Assembly: GCA_026393975.1 (NCBI GenBank) | Contig: JAPKZD010000014.1 | Coordinates: forward strand, 1-64,000 | From: Candidatus Aminicenantota bacterium | Lineage (GTDB): Bacteria; Acidobacteriota; Aminicenantia; Aminicenantales; Saccharicenantaceae | Direction: 5' to 3' | DNA length: 64,000 nucleotides | Shown here: piece after piece, positions 6,654-14,687 of the stretch | Layout: each line of letters begins with the position of its first letter | Numbering within the stretch: the stretch's first letter is position 1 | Notes under the pieces: model-generated | What the model saw: the letters and a program-made list of their open reading frames with translations, nothing else | Told to the model about the DNA's origin: nothing | Database searches by the model: none | Made by a program: the position numbers and the translations under genes

Positions 6654-7591
6654 CAGACGTCCGGAAGCCGGATCTCCGGGGGAGTCCGCAGGGTGAATTC
6701 GATCGAGTAGGCCAGCTCTTCGGACATCTGGCGGATGGCCCGGGCCGCGGCCGAGTCCTTATGTTCCAGGTAGAACGGCTTGAGGCCGCGGAGCGACTCG
6801 TGGACGTCGTCGTCATAGGGTACGGCGCCGAGGTACTTCATGTCGATGAGGAGGTATTTCCGGGCCACGTCGGCCACGGACCGCCCGAGGAGGACGTCCC
6901 GCTCGTCGCGCGTCTTGTTCATGACCAGGCAGGGCCGGAAGGCCCGCAGGGCCCGGTAGAGGATGGTGCCGTAGGACCGGTCGTTCTCCATGAGCGACTT
7001 GAAGAAGCCGTAGAGCGACTGCGAGTTCTTCTCGATCTGGTCGAGCATCTTCTGGTGGAGGTCCTGGATCTTGTAGTGGTCCATATAGAGCTTGAGGACC
7101 CGCATGATGCAGGACTTCAGGAACAGATAGGTGTTTTCGATGGCCGTGGGCTCGGGCGTGGCGACGACGACCCCGGGGTTGGCGCTCAAGAAGAAATCGA
7201 GCGTGTTGAAACTGCTCCCCGTGCCCAGGTCGAGGATGACGTTCTGGGTCTTGAGCTGGCGGAGCTGGCGGAGGAGGCGGAGCTTCTTGTAATGATTGAG
7301 GTTGGCGATGAAGAGGATATTCTCCGAGCCCTTGACGATCCGCAGGCCGCGGTAGGGCGTTTCGACGGCCGCCTCCTCGAGCGAGGGGACGTTGTTGGTC
7401 AGAAAATCACCGAGGTCCGGGTGGGAGGCCTTGATGCCCAGCAGGGTGTGGAGGTTGGGGGCGCCGAGGTCGGCGTCGACGAGGACGACCTCGCGGTCGA
7501 GAGAGGCCAGGTGGAGGCCGAGGCTCGCGGCGACGAAGCTCTTGCCCGTCCCGCCCTTGCCTCCGCCGATAGCCCAGATCCTCTTATCCAT
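6653..7591 (-). CDS. MinD/ParA-like P-loop ATPase
   Basis: A 312-residue SIMIBI-class ATPase. The deviant Walker A motif is GGGKGGTGKS with signature Lys12 and Lys17, followed by VVLVDADLGAPNLHTLLG (switch I / Walker A' Asp). VILDLGTGSSF supplies the Walker B-type Asp. The second half is longer than in MinD itself, and no clear C-terminal amphipathic membrane helix is evident. The ATG at 7591 is preferred to one at 7624 because it starts right at the core fold. Relatives position flagella, pili or chemosensory clusters (FlhG, ParC). Here it is coupled by a 1-base overlap to a J-like protein, which suggests a dedicated partner. No flagellar genes are nearby. Confidence 0.85.
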   Translation of the reverse strand: MDKRIWAIGGGKGGTGKSFVAASLGLHLASLDREVVLVDADLGAPNLHTLLGIKASHPDLGDFLTNNVPSLEEAAVETPYRGLRIVKGSENILFIANLNHYKKLRLLRQLRQLKTQNVILDLGTGSSFNTLDFFLSANPGVVVATPEPTAIENTYLFLKSCIMRVLKLYMDHYKIQDLHQKMLDQIEKNSQSLYGFFKSLMENDRSYGTILYRALRAFRPCLVMNKTRDERDVLLGRSVADVARKYLLIDMKYLGAVPYDDDVHESLRGLKPFYLEHKDSAAARAIRQMSEELAYSIEFTLRTPPEIRLPDV

Positions 7592-7706
7592 TTTTTCCTT
7601 GGCGCCGATAGATAAATTTACCACAGAAACCGCATGAATTCAATCGACAGGGAACGCCCTTGCAAGGTCGTCCGCGAAACGATCGAACCGTGACCCGCCG
7701 CGCCGT

Positions 7707-9395
7707 CTAGGCTTCCCGGGCTTCCGCCTCGTGCCCCTTCTTCTTGTTCCAAGCCTTGCGGATGAGGAGGAGCATGACCAGGACCAGGGCGACGATCATG
7801 ACCCGGGCGCCCCAAAGGTAGGGCCGGTGGGCCGGGTCCTTCCCCGTCATCAGGAACTCCTTGACGGCGTCCTGGTAGGTCCAGACGCCGAGCATGATGA
7901 GGAGGTAGACCGGGGTGACGTAGGTGATGATGAACTTGAAAATGCGGGGGACCTTGAGGTCGGCGCCCTTGTGCATCTCCTCCCAGCCCTTTTTCATCTT
8001 GAAGACCCAGGAGAAGAGGATGACCTCCATGGTCGCGAAGACGACCAGGCCGAAGGTGCCGGCCCAGAAGTCGAGCTCGTCGAGGAAGCCGAACTTGAAG
8101 AAGGCGATGACGAAGGCGGTCAGGGTGACCAGCACGGAGAAGACGACGATGACGGCCTTTTCGCGCTTCCACTTGAACTCGTCCTCGAGGAAGGCGATGG
8201 CCGGCTGGGTCATGGCCACCGACGAGGTGATGCCGGCGATGAAGAGGAGAAAGAACCACATGCCGCCGAAGATCTGGCCGAGCGGGATCTTCTGGAAGAT
8301 GACCGGCAGGGCCTGGAAGCCGAGGTTGAAGGCCCCGCCCTCGGCGATGATCTTGGTTTCGGCCACGCCGAAGAAGGCCACGGCCACGGGGATGGCGATC
8401 GTGCCGCCGAGGATGACCTCGGCGAACTCGTTGGTCGACGAAGTCGTCAGGCCGTTCAGAGTGATGTCCTGCTTTTCCCTGACGTAGGAGGCGTAGGTGT
8501 TGATGATGCCCTGGCCGAGGCTCAGGGTGAAGAAGATCTGCCCGGCGGCGATCAGCCAGACGGAAGCCGACCCCAGGCGGCTAAAGTCCGGATTCCAGAT
8601 AAAGCCCATGCCGTTGGCGACGTTCATTTCCGGCTGGGACGGGTCGGGCGTGCCCAGGGTCAGGACCCGGACGACGAGGATGATGCCGAAGATGAAGAGA
8701 AGCGGCATGCCGTATTTGGCCAGGATCTCGATGCCCTTGGAGATGCCCTTGTAGAGGAAGTAGAAGTTGAGGCTGATCGTGATGGCCCAGAAGATCAGGA
8801 CGGGGGCCAGCGAGCTGAAGAACTCGTTCGACTCGACGCCCTGGAAGCCGTGCAGGAACTTGCCCATGGCGTCGCGATTGGCGTGGCCGAAGTACTTGCC
8901 CGTCACCGAGAACCAGGAATAGCCCAGGCACCACGACTCGATGAAGTTGTAGTAGATGACGATGACGAAGGGGATGACGATGCCCAGGGCGCCGAGGTAC
9001 TTCGACGGCGCCTTCTTCCACATGAGGTGGAACATGCCGGGGGTCGTGCCGTGGCCCTTGACCCCGCCCATGCGGCCGATCGTCCACTCGACCCACATCA
9101 TCGGGATGCCGAGCAGGATGAAAGCGACGAAGTAGGGAATCATGAAGGCGCCGCCGCCGTTGGCCGCCGCCTTGGCCGGGAAGCGGAGGAAGTTGCCCAG
9201 GCCGATGGCGTTTCCGGCCACGGCCAGGATGAGGCCGATGCGCGAGCCCCACTGTTCGCGGCCGCCGGCCTCGACGACGACTTCGGGCTTCTTGCCGAAA
9301 AGAACGCGGGAGAAGCAGTAGATGGTCAGAGTCAGGATGAATCCCCAGCCGAAGACGAGGAAAAACCAGCCGTTGGTGGTCAGGCCTTGAGTCAT
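7707..9395 (-). CDS. Sodium-coupled neurotransmitter-type (NSS/SNF) symporter
   Basis: A 562-residue, about 12-helix inner-membrane transporter of the LeuT class, which takes up amino acids or related amines with Na+. The hallmark TM1 region is present (GNAIGLGNFLRFPAKAAANG, around residues 61-80), followed by GGGAFMIPYFVAFILLGIPM and a matching EWTIGRMGG. TM6-TM8 segments (SLGQGIINTYASY; TSSTNEFAEVILGG) contain Asn/Ser/Thr residues expected near the sodium and substrate sites. The N-terminus carries one extra hydrophobic helix (residues 10-30), making it longer than LeuT. A consensus-like promoter lies upstream. Substrate is not readable. Confidence 0.92.
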   Translation of the reverse strand: MTQGLTTNGWFFLVFGWGFILTLTIYCFSRVLFGKKPEVVVEAGGREQWGSRIGLILAVAGNAIGLGNFLRFPAKAAANGGGAFMIPYFVAFILLGIPMMWVEWTIGRMGGVKGHGTTPGMFHLMWKKAPSKYLGALGIVIPFVIVIYYNFIESWCLGYSWFSVTGKYFGHANRDAMGKFLHGFQGVESNEFFSSLAPVLIFWAITISLNFYFLYKGISKGIEILAKYGMPLLFIFGIILVVRVLTLGTPDPSQPEMNVANGMGFIWNPDFSRLGSASVWLIAAGQIFFTLSLGQGIINTYASYVREKQDITLNGLTTSSTNEFAEVILGGTIAIPVAVAFFGVAETKIIAEGGAFNLGFQALPVIFQKIPLGQIFGGMWFFLLFIAGITSSVAMTQPAIAFLEDEFKWKREKAVIVVFSVLVTLTAFVIAFFKFGFLDELDFWAGTFGLVVFATMEVILFSWVFKMKKGWEEMHKGADLKVPRIFKFIITYVTPVYLLIMLGVWTYQDAVKEFLMTGKDPAHRPYLWGARVMIVALVLVMLLLIRKAWNKKKGHEAEAREA

Positions 9396-9423
9396 GAGAC
9401 CTCCTCGAGATAGAAAGAAAAAC

Positions 9424-9452
9424 TAAATACCATAGGACGCGGCCTCTGTCAA
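9424..9452 (-). promoter_or_regulatory. Promoter of NSS symporter gene
   Basis: On the minus strand TTGACA (9447-9452) is followed after 17 bases by TATTTA (9424-9429), with the ATG at 9395. The -35 is perfect and the -10 is weak. It is divergent from the rpoZ promoter. Confidence 0.45.
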
Positions 9453-9467
9453 AGAAAATCCGCCGGC

Positions 9468-9496
9468 TTGATAATTCCCCGGTTTTTTGGTATGGT
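9468..9496 (+). promoter_or_regulatory. rpoZ: Promoter of rpoZ
   Basis: TTGATA (9468-9473), a 17-base spacer and TATGGT (9491-9496) precede the GTG start at 9541. GAGGAG ends ten bases before the start codon and decides the GTG choice. Confidence 0.55.
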
Positions 9497-9540
9497 AAGG
9501 AGCCCATCCAAGGCAATTCTCTGCGAGGAGCCGATAGACG

Positions 9541-9927
9541 GTGGATAAATTCGGAAACATCGACAGCAAATACCGGTTCATCATCCTGGCCTCGAAGCGG
9601 GCCAAACAACTGCTCAAGGGCGCCAAGCCCAAGATCAAGGGCAAATCCAAGAGCCTGATCCGGATCGCCGAGGCCGAGGTCAGAGCCGGACTCATCGAGT
9701 ACGAGATCATCCCCATCCGGATGGACGACGTTCCCGAACGGGACGATCGCGTCTTCGTGGGAGCCGCGATCCCCGACGAGCACGGGGATGCCGAAGGGGT
9801 CGCCGTCAAGGACCTCCCCGAGGGAGAACCCAACGTCGAGCCCGAAGAAGGGCCCGAAGTCGAAGAAGAGGGTGACGAGGACGACGAGGGCGAGGAAGAC
9901 GGCGTCAAGGAAGACAAGGACGAATAA
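9541..9927 (+). CDS. rpoZ: RNA polymerase omega subunit with acidic tail
   Basis: A 128-residue omega subunit, which helps assemble and stabilise the beta-prime subunit. The N-terminal two-thirds carries the family core: NIDSKYRFIILASKRAKQLL (residues 5-24) and LIRIAEAEVRAGLIEYEI (around 38-55). The start is GTG, supported by GAGGAG upstream. From about residue 85 the protein is a very acidic tail (EEGPEVEEEGDEDDEGEEDG) with no counterpart in the usual 70-90-residue subunit. Such a tail could bind basic partners or be disordered. The gene is not next to gmk or spoT-like genes as in many bacteria. The core assignment is good. Confidence 0.85.
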   Translation: MDKFGNIDSKYRFIILASKRAKQLLKGAKPKIKGKSKSLIRIAEAEVRAGLIEYEIIPIRMDDVPERDDRVFVGAAIPDEHGDAEGVAVKDLPEGEPNVEPEEGPEVEEEGDEDDEGEEDGVKEDKDE

Positions 9928-9945
9928 TCCGGACCCAGCGGCGTC

Positions 9946-10470
9946 TCAGGCAGGTCCGCCCTTTTCCCCCGCCTGCACGATCATCTCGACGTAACTGCTG
10001 GTGATGAAATCTGTCCGGCCGAAGCCCAGGGACCGGGCGAACTTGGTGATCTCATGTCTTTCCCCTTCGAGCTCGAGGAAGTTCCCGACCGATGTCTCGT
10101 CGAGGCATATGGTCAGCCGGCTCTTCCGGAAGACGGTCCGGTGCTTCGTGTAGGCGAATATCTCCTTGAGCCCGAGGGCCTTGAGGATCTTTCGGAGCTC
10201 CTTGGGGTCGCGGACCTGGGTTTCGAATTCCTCGCGGACCTTGAAAGACCTGGATTTTCGGGGCTCGCCCTTGAACGTCAGCGTCGCCCGCTTTCCCGCC
10301 GCCCGCAGCCGGAGGGCCCGACGGCCGGCGCGGAGATCGCCCGCCGCGTTATCGTAGAGGGCGTTCGTTTCGCGGTGTCTCTCCCGGGACACGGCGGCGC
10401 CCAGGCCGAGGAGCTTCTCCCTCACGGCCTTGGGGTCCTGGATCCGGATCTTGACTTCGATCTCTATCAT
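9946..10470 (-). CDS. CYTH-domain phosphatase/cyclase (CyaB-like)
   Basis: A 174-residue CYTH protein. The N-terminal ExExK metal and triphosphate motif is IEIEVKI (Glu3, Glu5, Lys7). Further tunnel residues appear as LRLRAAG, ATLTFKGEP, VREEFET and a C-terminal LELEGE strand. The family includes class IV adenylate cyclases, thiamine triphosphatases and inorganic triphosphatases, and sequence alone does not separate them. The pattern matches the archaeal and bacterial 'class IV adenylate cyclase' annotation. It is the last gene of a minus-strand run with polyprenyl synthase, yajQ, tatD and the DUF885 gene, 19 bases after its neighbour. Confidence 0.85.
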   Translation of the reverse strand: MIEIEVKIRIQDPKAVREKLLGLGAAVSRERHRETNALYDNAAGDLRAGRRALRLRAAGKRATLTFKGEPRKSRSFKVREEFETQVRDPKELRKILKALGLKEIFAYTKHRTVFRKSRLTICLDETSVGNFLELEGERHEITKFARSLGFGRTDFITSSYVEMIVQAGEKGGPA

Positions 10471-10489
10471 CGCTCCCTTTCCTCCGGTT

Positions 10490-11515
10490 TCACCGCTTCC
10501 GGGTCAGGACGAAGACGGCCAGGCGGAGGAGCGTCTCGCGGGGCGTCGAGTCGGGGAACCGGTTGACGAACTCGAGCGACCTCTCCGCGAATTCGCGGGC
10601 CTTGAGGCCGGCGTAGTCGAAGGCACCGCCGTCGGCCAGGGTTCCGAGCAATTTCCGCCGCTCTTCGGCGGAGATGTCTTTCCGGCCGACGAGGCCCTTG
10701 ATGCGTTCCCGCCCGGAGCGCCCGCCGGTCTTGAGGGCCCGGATCAGCGGCAACGTGACCCGCCCCTCGGCGAGGTCGGACAGGACGGGCTTGCCGAGGA
10801 CATCGGGGTCGCCCGTGAAGTCGAGAAGGTCGTCGATGATCTGGAACGTCATGCCTAAGTTCAGGCCGAATGCGGCGACGGCTTCTTCCTCTTCAGGGGA
10901 CGCCAGCCCGAGGATGGCCCCGATCCGGCAGCACGCGGCGAACAGGACCGCCGTCTTGTTCTCGACGATGTTCAGGTACTGCCCTTCGGTGATGCGGGCG
11001 TCGCCGGCGAGGGCGTACTCGTCGAGCTCGCCCTCGATCATCCGGGCCGTGACGTCGGCGAGGAGACGGGTGACCCGGTCGTGACGGGACTGGAGGGAGA
11101 GGCCGATGGACTTGATATAGAGGTAATCGCCGAGAAGGACGGTAATGTTGGGACCCCACTTGGCGTGGACCGACTCCTTGCCGCGCCGGACGCCGGCGTT
11201 GTCGACGATGTCGTCGTGGATGAGGCTGGCCGTGTGGATGAGCTCGACGAGCGAGGCCAGAAAGACGGATTCCTCGCTCCCCGGGCTGAAAAGACGGGAG
11301 GTCAGCAGGACGAGCGCCGGACGGAGCCGCTTCCCCTTCTTGCGGAGGACGTAGCGGCTGACCTCGGAAGTCAGGGGGTTGGCCGAATGCGACCAGGATT
11401 CGAGCCGGTCCTCGACCCGGTCGAGGTCGGACCGGATCTCCTTATAGAGAGAGGACATGTCCTTCCACTTGGGGACGGACGACCAGCGGTCGAGGAGGGG
11501 TGTCGGCGACGTCAT
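10490..11515 (-). CDS. Polyprenyl diphosphate synthase
   Basis: A 341-residue trans-isoprenyl diphosphate synthase that elongates allylic diphosphates with isopentenyl diphosphate. The first aspartate-rich motif is HDDIVDN, followed by the RRG signature, and the second is IIDDLLDFTGD, with a GKP loop after it. Length and the residues before the first Asp motif (VELIHTASLIH) fit medium- or long-chain enzymes such as octaprenyl/heptaprenyl synthases for quinone side chains; chain length is an inference. Its first codon overlaps the stop of yajQ (ATGA), so translation is coupled. Cytosolic. Confidence 0.9.
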   Translation of the reverse strand: MTSPTPLLDRWSSVPKWKDMSSLYKEIRSDLDRVEDRLESWSHSANPLTSEVSRYVLRKKGKRLRPALVLLTSRLFSPGSEESVFLASLVELIHTASLIHDDIVDNAGVRRGKESVHAKWGPNITVLLGDYLYIKSIGLSLQSRHDRVTRLLADVTARMIEGELDEYALAGDARITEGQYLNIVENKTAVLFAACCRIGAILGLASPEEEEAVAAFGLNLGMTFQIIDDLLDFTGDPDVLGKPVLSDLAEGRVTLPLIRALKTGGRSGRERIKGLVGRKDISAEERRKLLGTLADGGAFDYAGLKAREFAERSLEFVNRFPDSTPRETLLRLAVFVLTRKR

Positions 11516-12003
11516 CGGTAGTTCAAGAACTGCATGTGAATGCCGAGGTCCTGGCCTTTGAGGAAGGTTATGACCTCCTGGAGGACGTCGATCTTGGCCG
11601 AGGAGACCCGGACCTCGTCGCCCTGGATGGCCACTTGGGCCTTGAACTTTTCTTTCTTGACGAGCTTGACGATCTCCCGGGCCTTTTCGATGGGGATGCC
11701 GACCTGGAAGACGACCTCTTGTTTGACCGTCCGGTTGGGCCCGTCTTCGATCCTCCGGTAATCCAAGGCCCGCAGAGGGACCTTGCGCTTGACGAGCTTT
11801 TCTTCGAGGGCCGTCCGCAGGGCCTTGATCTTGAAGTCGTTCTCGGCGACGAGGGTCAGCTTGTCCTTCTCGAGGACGATGTCGACGCGGCTGTTCTTGA
11901 AATCAAAACGGTTCCGGATCTCCTTCAGGGCGACGTTGACGGCGTTGGTCACTTCCTGGAAGTCGATGCGGGAGACGATGTCGAAGGAATGGTCCTGTCC
12001 CAT
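11512..12003 (-). CDS. yajQ: YajQ family nucleotide-binding protein
   Basis: A 163-residue member of the YajQ/DUF520 family, recognised by SFDIVSRIDFQEVTNAVNVA at the N-terminus, the central RFDFKNSRVDIVLEKDKL and the C-terminal VSSAKIDVLQEVITFLKGQD. It has two ferredoxin-like halves. Family members bind nucleotides, and some bind cyclic di-GMP and control transcription, so this could read the c-di-GMP that a GGDEF enzyme elsewhere in the window may make; that link is inference. It overlaps the polyprenyl synthase gene by four bases and follows tatD by 12. Confidence 0.92.
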   Translation of the reverse strand: MGQDHSFDIVSRIDFQEVTNAVNVALKEIRNRFDFKNSRVDIVLEKDKLTLVAENDFKIKALRTALEEKLVKRKVPLRALDYRRIEDGPNRTVKQEVVFQVGIPIEKAREIVKLVKKEKFKAQVAIQGDEVRVSSAKIDVLQEVITFLKGQDLGIHMQFLNYR

Positions 12004-12015
12004 GGCGGGGTTATC

Positions 12016-12825
12016 TTAGCACTCGCCCCCCGTTTTTTCAAATGGGAAGAGGCCGGCGAAATTCCGCGTCGTCGCCCCGGCCAGGTCCTCCAGGGAGAGG
12101 CCCCGGATCCCGGCCAGGACGCGGGCCGTCTCAACGACGAAGGCGGGCTCGTTCCGCCGTCCCGAGCCGCGGTAGGGGACGGGGGCGAGATAAGGGGAAT
12201 CGGTTTCGACGAGGAGACGGTCGAGGGGGACTTTCCCAGCCACTTCCCGGAGCTCTCCGGCCTTGGGGAAGGTCAGGATCCCGGAGAAAGAGATGAAGAA
12301 GCCCCGCTCGAGCATGGCCCGGGCCGTCGCCCAGTCCTCCGTGTAGCAGTGGAGGATACCGCCGCGCCGGAACTCCGCCCCGTCGACGGCGGCAATGATG
12401 TCGGACCCGGACAAGCGGCTGTGGAGGATTGCCGGCAAGCCGGCGCCCTCGGCGAAGGCGAGCTGGGCGCGCAGGGCCTCTTGCTGGAGACCGGCGGGCG
12501 AAAAATCGTAATAGTAGTCGAGCCCGATTTCACCGACCGCCCGGATGTCGCCCCGGGCGGCGAGCTCGCCGAGTTCGCGAATGTGGCTCGAATCGAAGTC
12601 CTTGGCCTGGTGCGGGTGGACGCCGGCGGCGGCCAGCACGGTCGGAAACTCGACGGCCAGGCCGGCGATGGCCGGCAGGCTCGCGGCGCGGGTCAGGTCG
12701 GCCGGGCAGAGTATGGCGACGACGCCCGCGGCGAGGGCCCTGCGGACGACGTCGGCCCGGTCGGCGTCGAACTCGGCCATGTCGAGGTGGGCGTGCGAAT
12801 CGACCAGCCTCGGCGTTCCTCCCAT
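12016..12825 (-). CDS. tatD: TatD-family metal-dependent hydrolase
   Basis: A 269-residue TIM-barrel hydrolase of the TatD DNase family. Metal ligands are visible as DSHAHLD near residue 9, GEIGLDYYYD in the middle (Glu), AILHSRLSG and GGILHC(Y)TE (His), and LLVETDSPYLAP (Asp) near residue 205. These enzymes have 3'-5' exonuclease or other phosphoesterase activity in the cytosol. Ordinary length. It is inside a minus-strand operon: 22 bases after the DUF885 gene and 12 before yajQ. Confidence 0.92.
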   Translation of the reverse strand: MGGTPRLVDSHAHLDMAEFDADRADVVRRALAAGVVAILCPADLTRAASLPAIAGLAVEFPTVLAAAGVHPHQAKDFDSSHIRELGELAARGDIRAVGEIGLDYYYDFSPAGLQQEALRAQLAFAEGAGLPAILHSRLSGSDIIAAVDGAEFRRGGILHCYTEDWATARAMLERGFFISFSGILTFPKAGELREVAGKVPLDRLLVETDSPYLAPVPYRGSGRRNEPAFVVETARVLAGIRGLSLEDLAGATTRNFAGLFPFEKTGGEC

Positions 12826-12847
12826 CGCTGCTAAAACGGGCGGCGTC

Positions 12848-14587
12848 TTACTGCACCATCTTCACCTTCAACGTCCGGAGCGGGATGGCGCCGTAGCTGA
12901 GGAGTTTCTGCAGGAAGTCCTTGGCGTTGAAGGCCTCTCCCTTGAGCTTTTGGTAGTCTTTCTCCAGGTCGAGGATCTCTTGGTAGCCGATGTAGGACTG
13001 GGCCGCTTCGCCCGGGTTGAGCACGATCTGGTGCCAGCGACGTTCGGCCTCGGCCTTGGTCATGAATCCCCGCACTGTCATGTATTCGACGACTTTTTCC
13101 TTCGTCCAGGTGCCCTCGTGGATGTTGATGTCCATCTGGAAATCGATGACGGTCTTGAGCAGGAGCTTGAGCTGATTGAGCCGCATCCGCAGGTCGTAAT
13201 TGCCGTAGCCGTTTTCCATGAACAAGTCCTCGAGGAAGACGGGCCAGCCCTTGAGAAGTCCCTGGTTGGGGGCCAGTCTCTTGATGATAGAGGGATCTTT
13301 CCGGGTGAAATAGGCGGGCACGAACGTGCCGGGGAAGATCTTCTGGACGGCCATGAAGTCGACGTAGTAGTTGTTGTGTTCCTCGAGGAAGGACGCTGTG
13401 TCCTCCGCGGACCAGGCCTCGGGAATGGGCCGCACGTAGAGCGTGTAGGTACCGCCCGTTTCGAAGGCGCCGGGCGTCGCCAGCCGGGTCCAGAGGCCGT
13501 CGGCCAAATAGGCCGGCATGGGCTCGATGACCAAGGGCTCCTCGGGCAGGTTGATGAGACCCTGCTTCTGGATGAAGTCTTTGATGCCGGCCGCGGCGGT
13601 GTTGAGCCGGCCGATGAACTCGTCCCGGCCGACATGGTCGGTCTTGATCTTGTCGAGCACGCCCTGGATGACCATGTTGCGGGTCTGCTCCTCGCCCTTC
13701 GTCCGTCCGAGCTGTTCGATGTCGACGTTGGGATACATGATCTTGTAGAAGGGGATGCAGACGAACAGCATCTCGCGGCGGATGTTGTTGAAATCCGCCA
13801 GGGAACGCTGGACGATCTCCTCGATGATGGGCAGGTGGCCCTGGGTCGTCATCCGCAGGGTCCGCAGGTGCGATTCGCCGGTCCGGAAATTTCCCGTCGA
13901 CTTGGCCAGGAGCGTGCCCTTCAGGAACCGCTGGTAATCTTCCAGGGCCGCGACGGCCTTGACGACCTCGGCCTGGAGGGCGGGGGCGCCTCCCGAGAGC
14001 TTCGGGATCTCCGTCCTGTAGAAATCGATGATGGCCGGCATCTGGTCGATGGCCGCCTGGGTATAGTCCTGAGGCGGGGTCTTCAGGTTGTCCTTGGCCC
14101 GCTTGACCAGACCCGGGATGAGCTTGGCCCGGGAGGTGGCGGCGGCGGCGGAGCCGCCGTTCTTGAGGAGGAGGCTCCGGAGGCTGTTGACGAAGAGGTC
14201 GTTATACAGGACGGGATTGTACTCCCAGGGGACGAGATTCTGGAGCTTGAGGAACTCCAGGTCCAGAAAGTCCAGGAACATCTCGTGCTCGACTTGGATG
14301 TCCGGGGAGAGCTTGGTCTTGTCGATCTTGGACACGAGCTCCTGGTTGAACCCGTCGAGGGTCTCGTTGAACTTGTCGAGGCTGCCCTCGCTCGGGTCCT
14401 CGAGCTTGTCGTTGTATTTCGTGTAGCCCTGCAGGGTCCCGGCCGTCGGGTAGAACTTGAAGTAGGCGTCCCAGAACGTGTCCTGGAATTTCTTGAACTT
14501 GGCGTCCTCGGGCGATTGGGCCAGAAGGGCCCCTGTTCCGCAGGCGAGGATGGCCAGCACGGCGAGTGCCATGGCTGTTTTCTTCAT
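12848..14587 (-). CDS. DUF885 protein with degenerate metal site
   Basis: A 579-residue exported protein of the DUF885 (M32-like) family. A signal peptide covers residues 1-23 (ALAVLAILACGTGALLA). Family landmarks include the N-terminal YFKFYPTAGTLQGYTKYNDK and the C-terminal GEAFNAKDFLQKLLSYGAIP. At the site that normally reads HEaxPGHhxQ it reads VQKIFPGTFV (Gln415, Lys416, Thr421), and the usual EGWALYxE is KGWPVFLE. The zinc ligands are therefore replaced and the protein is unlikely to be an active peptidase. Probably periplasmic or surface-exposed. First gene of the minus-strand operon, with its own promoter. Confidence 0.82.
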   Translation of the reverse strand: MKKTAMALAVLAILACGTGALLAQSPEDAKFKKFQDTFWDAYFKFYPTAGTLQGYTKYNDKLEDPSEGSLDKFNETLDGFNQELVSKIDKTKLSPDIQVEHEMFLDFLDLEFLKLQNLVPWEYNPVLYNDLFVNSLRSLLLKNGGSAAAATSRAKLIPGLVKRAKDNLKTPPQDYTQAAIDQMPAIIDFYRTEIPKLSGGAPALQAEVVKAVAALEDYQRFLKGTLLAKSTGNFRTGESHLRTLRMTTQGHLPIIEEIVQRSLADFNNIRREMLFVCIPFYKIMYPNVDIEQLGRTKGEEQTRNMVIQGVLDKIKTDHVGRDEFIGRLNTAAAGIKDFIQKQGLINLPEEPLVIEPMPAYLADGLWTRLATPGAFETGGTYTLYVRPIPEAWSAEDTASFLEEHNNYYVDFMAVQKIFPGTFVPAYFTRKDPSIIKRLAPNQGLLKGWPVFLEDLFMENGYGNYDLRMRLNQLKLLLKTVIDFQMDINIHEGTWTKEKVVEYMTVRGFMTKAEAERRWHQIVLNPGEAAQSYIGYQEILDLEKDYQKLKGEAFNAKDFLQKLLSYGAIPLRTLKVKMVQ

Positions 14588-14615
14588 TCGTTCCTCCTCA
14601 AAACCGTTTAGAAAA

Positions 14616-14645
14616 TCCTAACATACTTGCCCATTCCCTGACAAA
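14616..14645 (-). promoter_or_regulatory. Promoter of DUF885 operon
   Basis: On the minus strand TTGTCA (14640-14645) is followed after 18 bases by TAGGAT (14616-14621), with the ATG at 14587. The match is moderate. Confidence 0.4.
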
Positions 14646-14687
14646 CCCTTTTTACAACCCTCGAAGTATGTGAACGAAAGGCTCGTT

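Noticed and set aside
7731-9413. 560-codon frame antisense to the NSS symporter
   Set aside because: Reads as low-complexity Asp/Glu/Gly/Val text opposite a clear transporter gene.
12545-14611. 688-codon frame antisense to tatD and the DUF885 gene
   Set aside because: No motif or signal peptide; both opposite genes are well supported.
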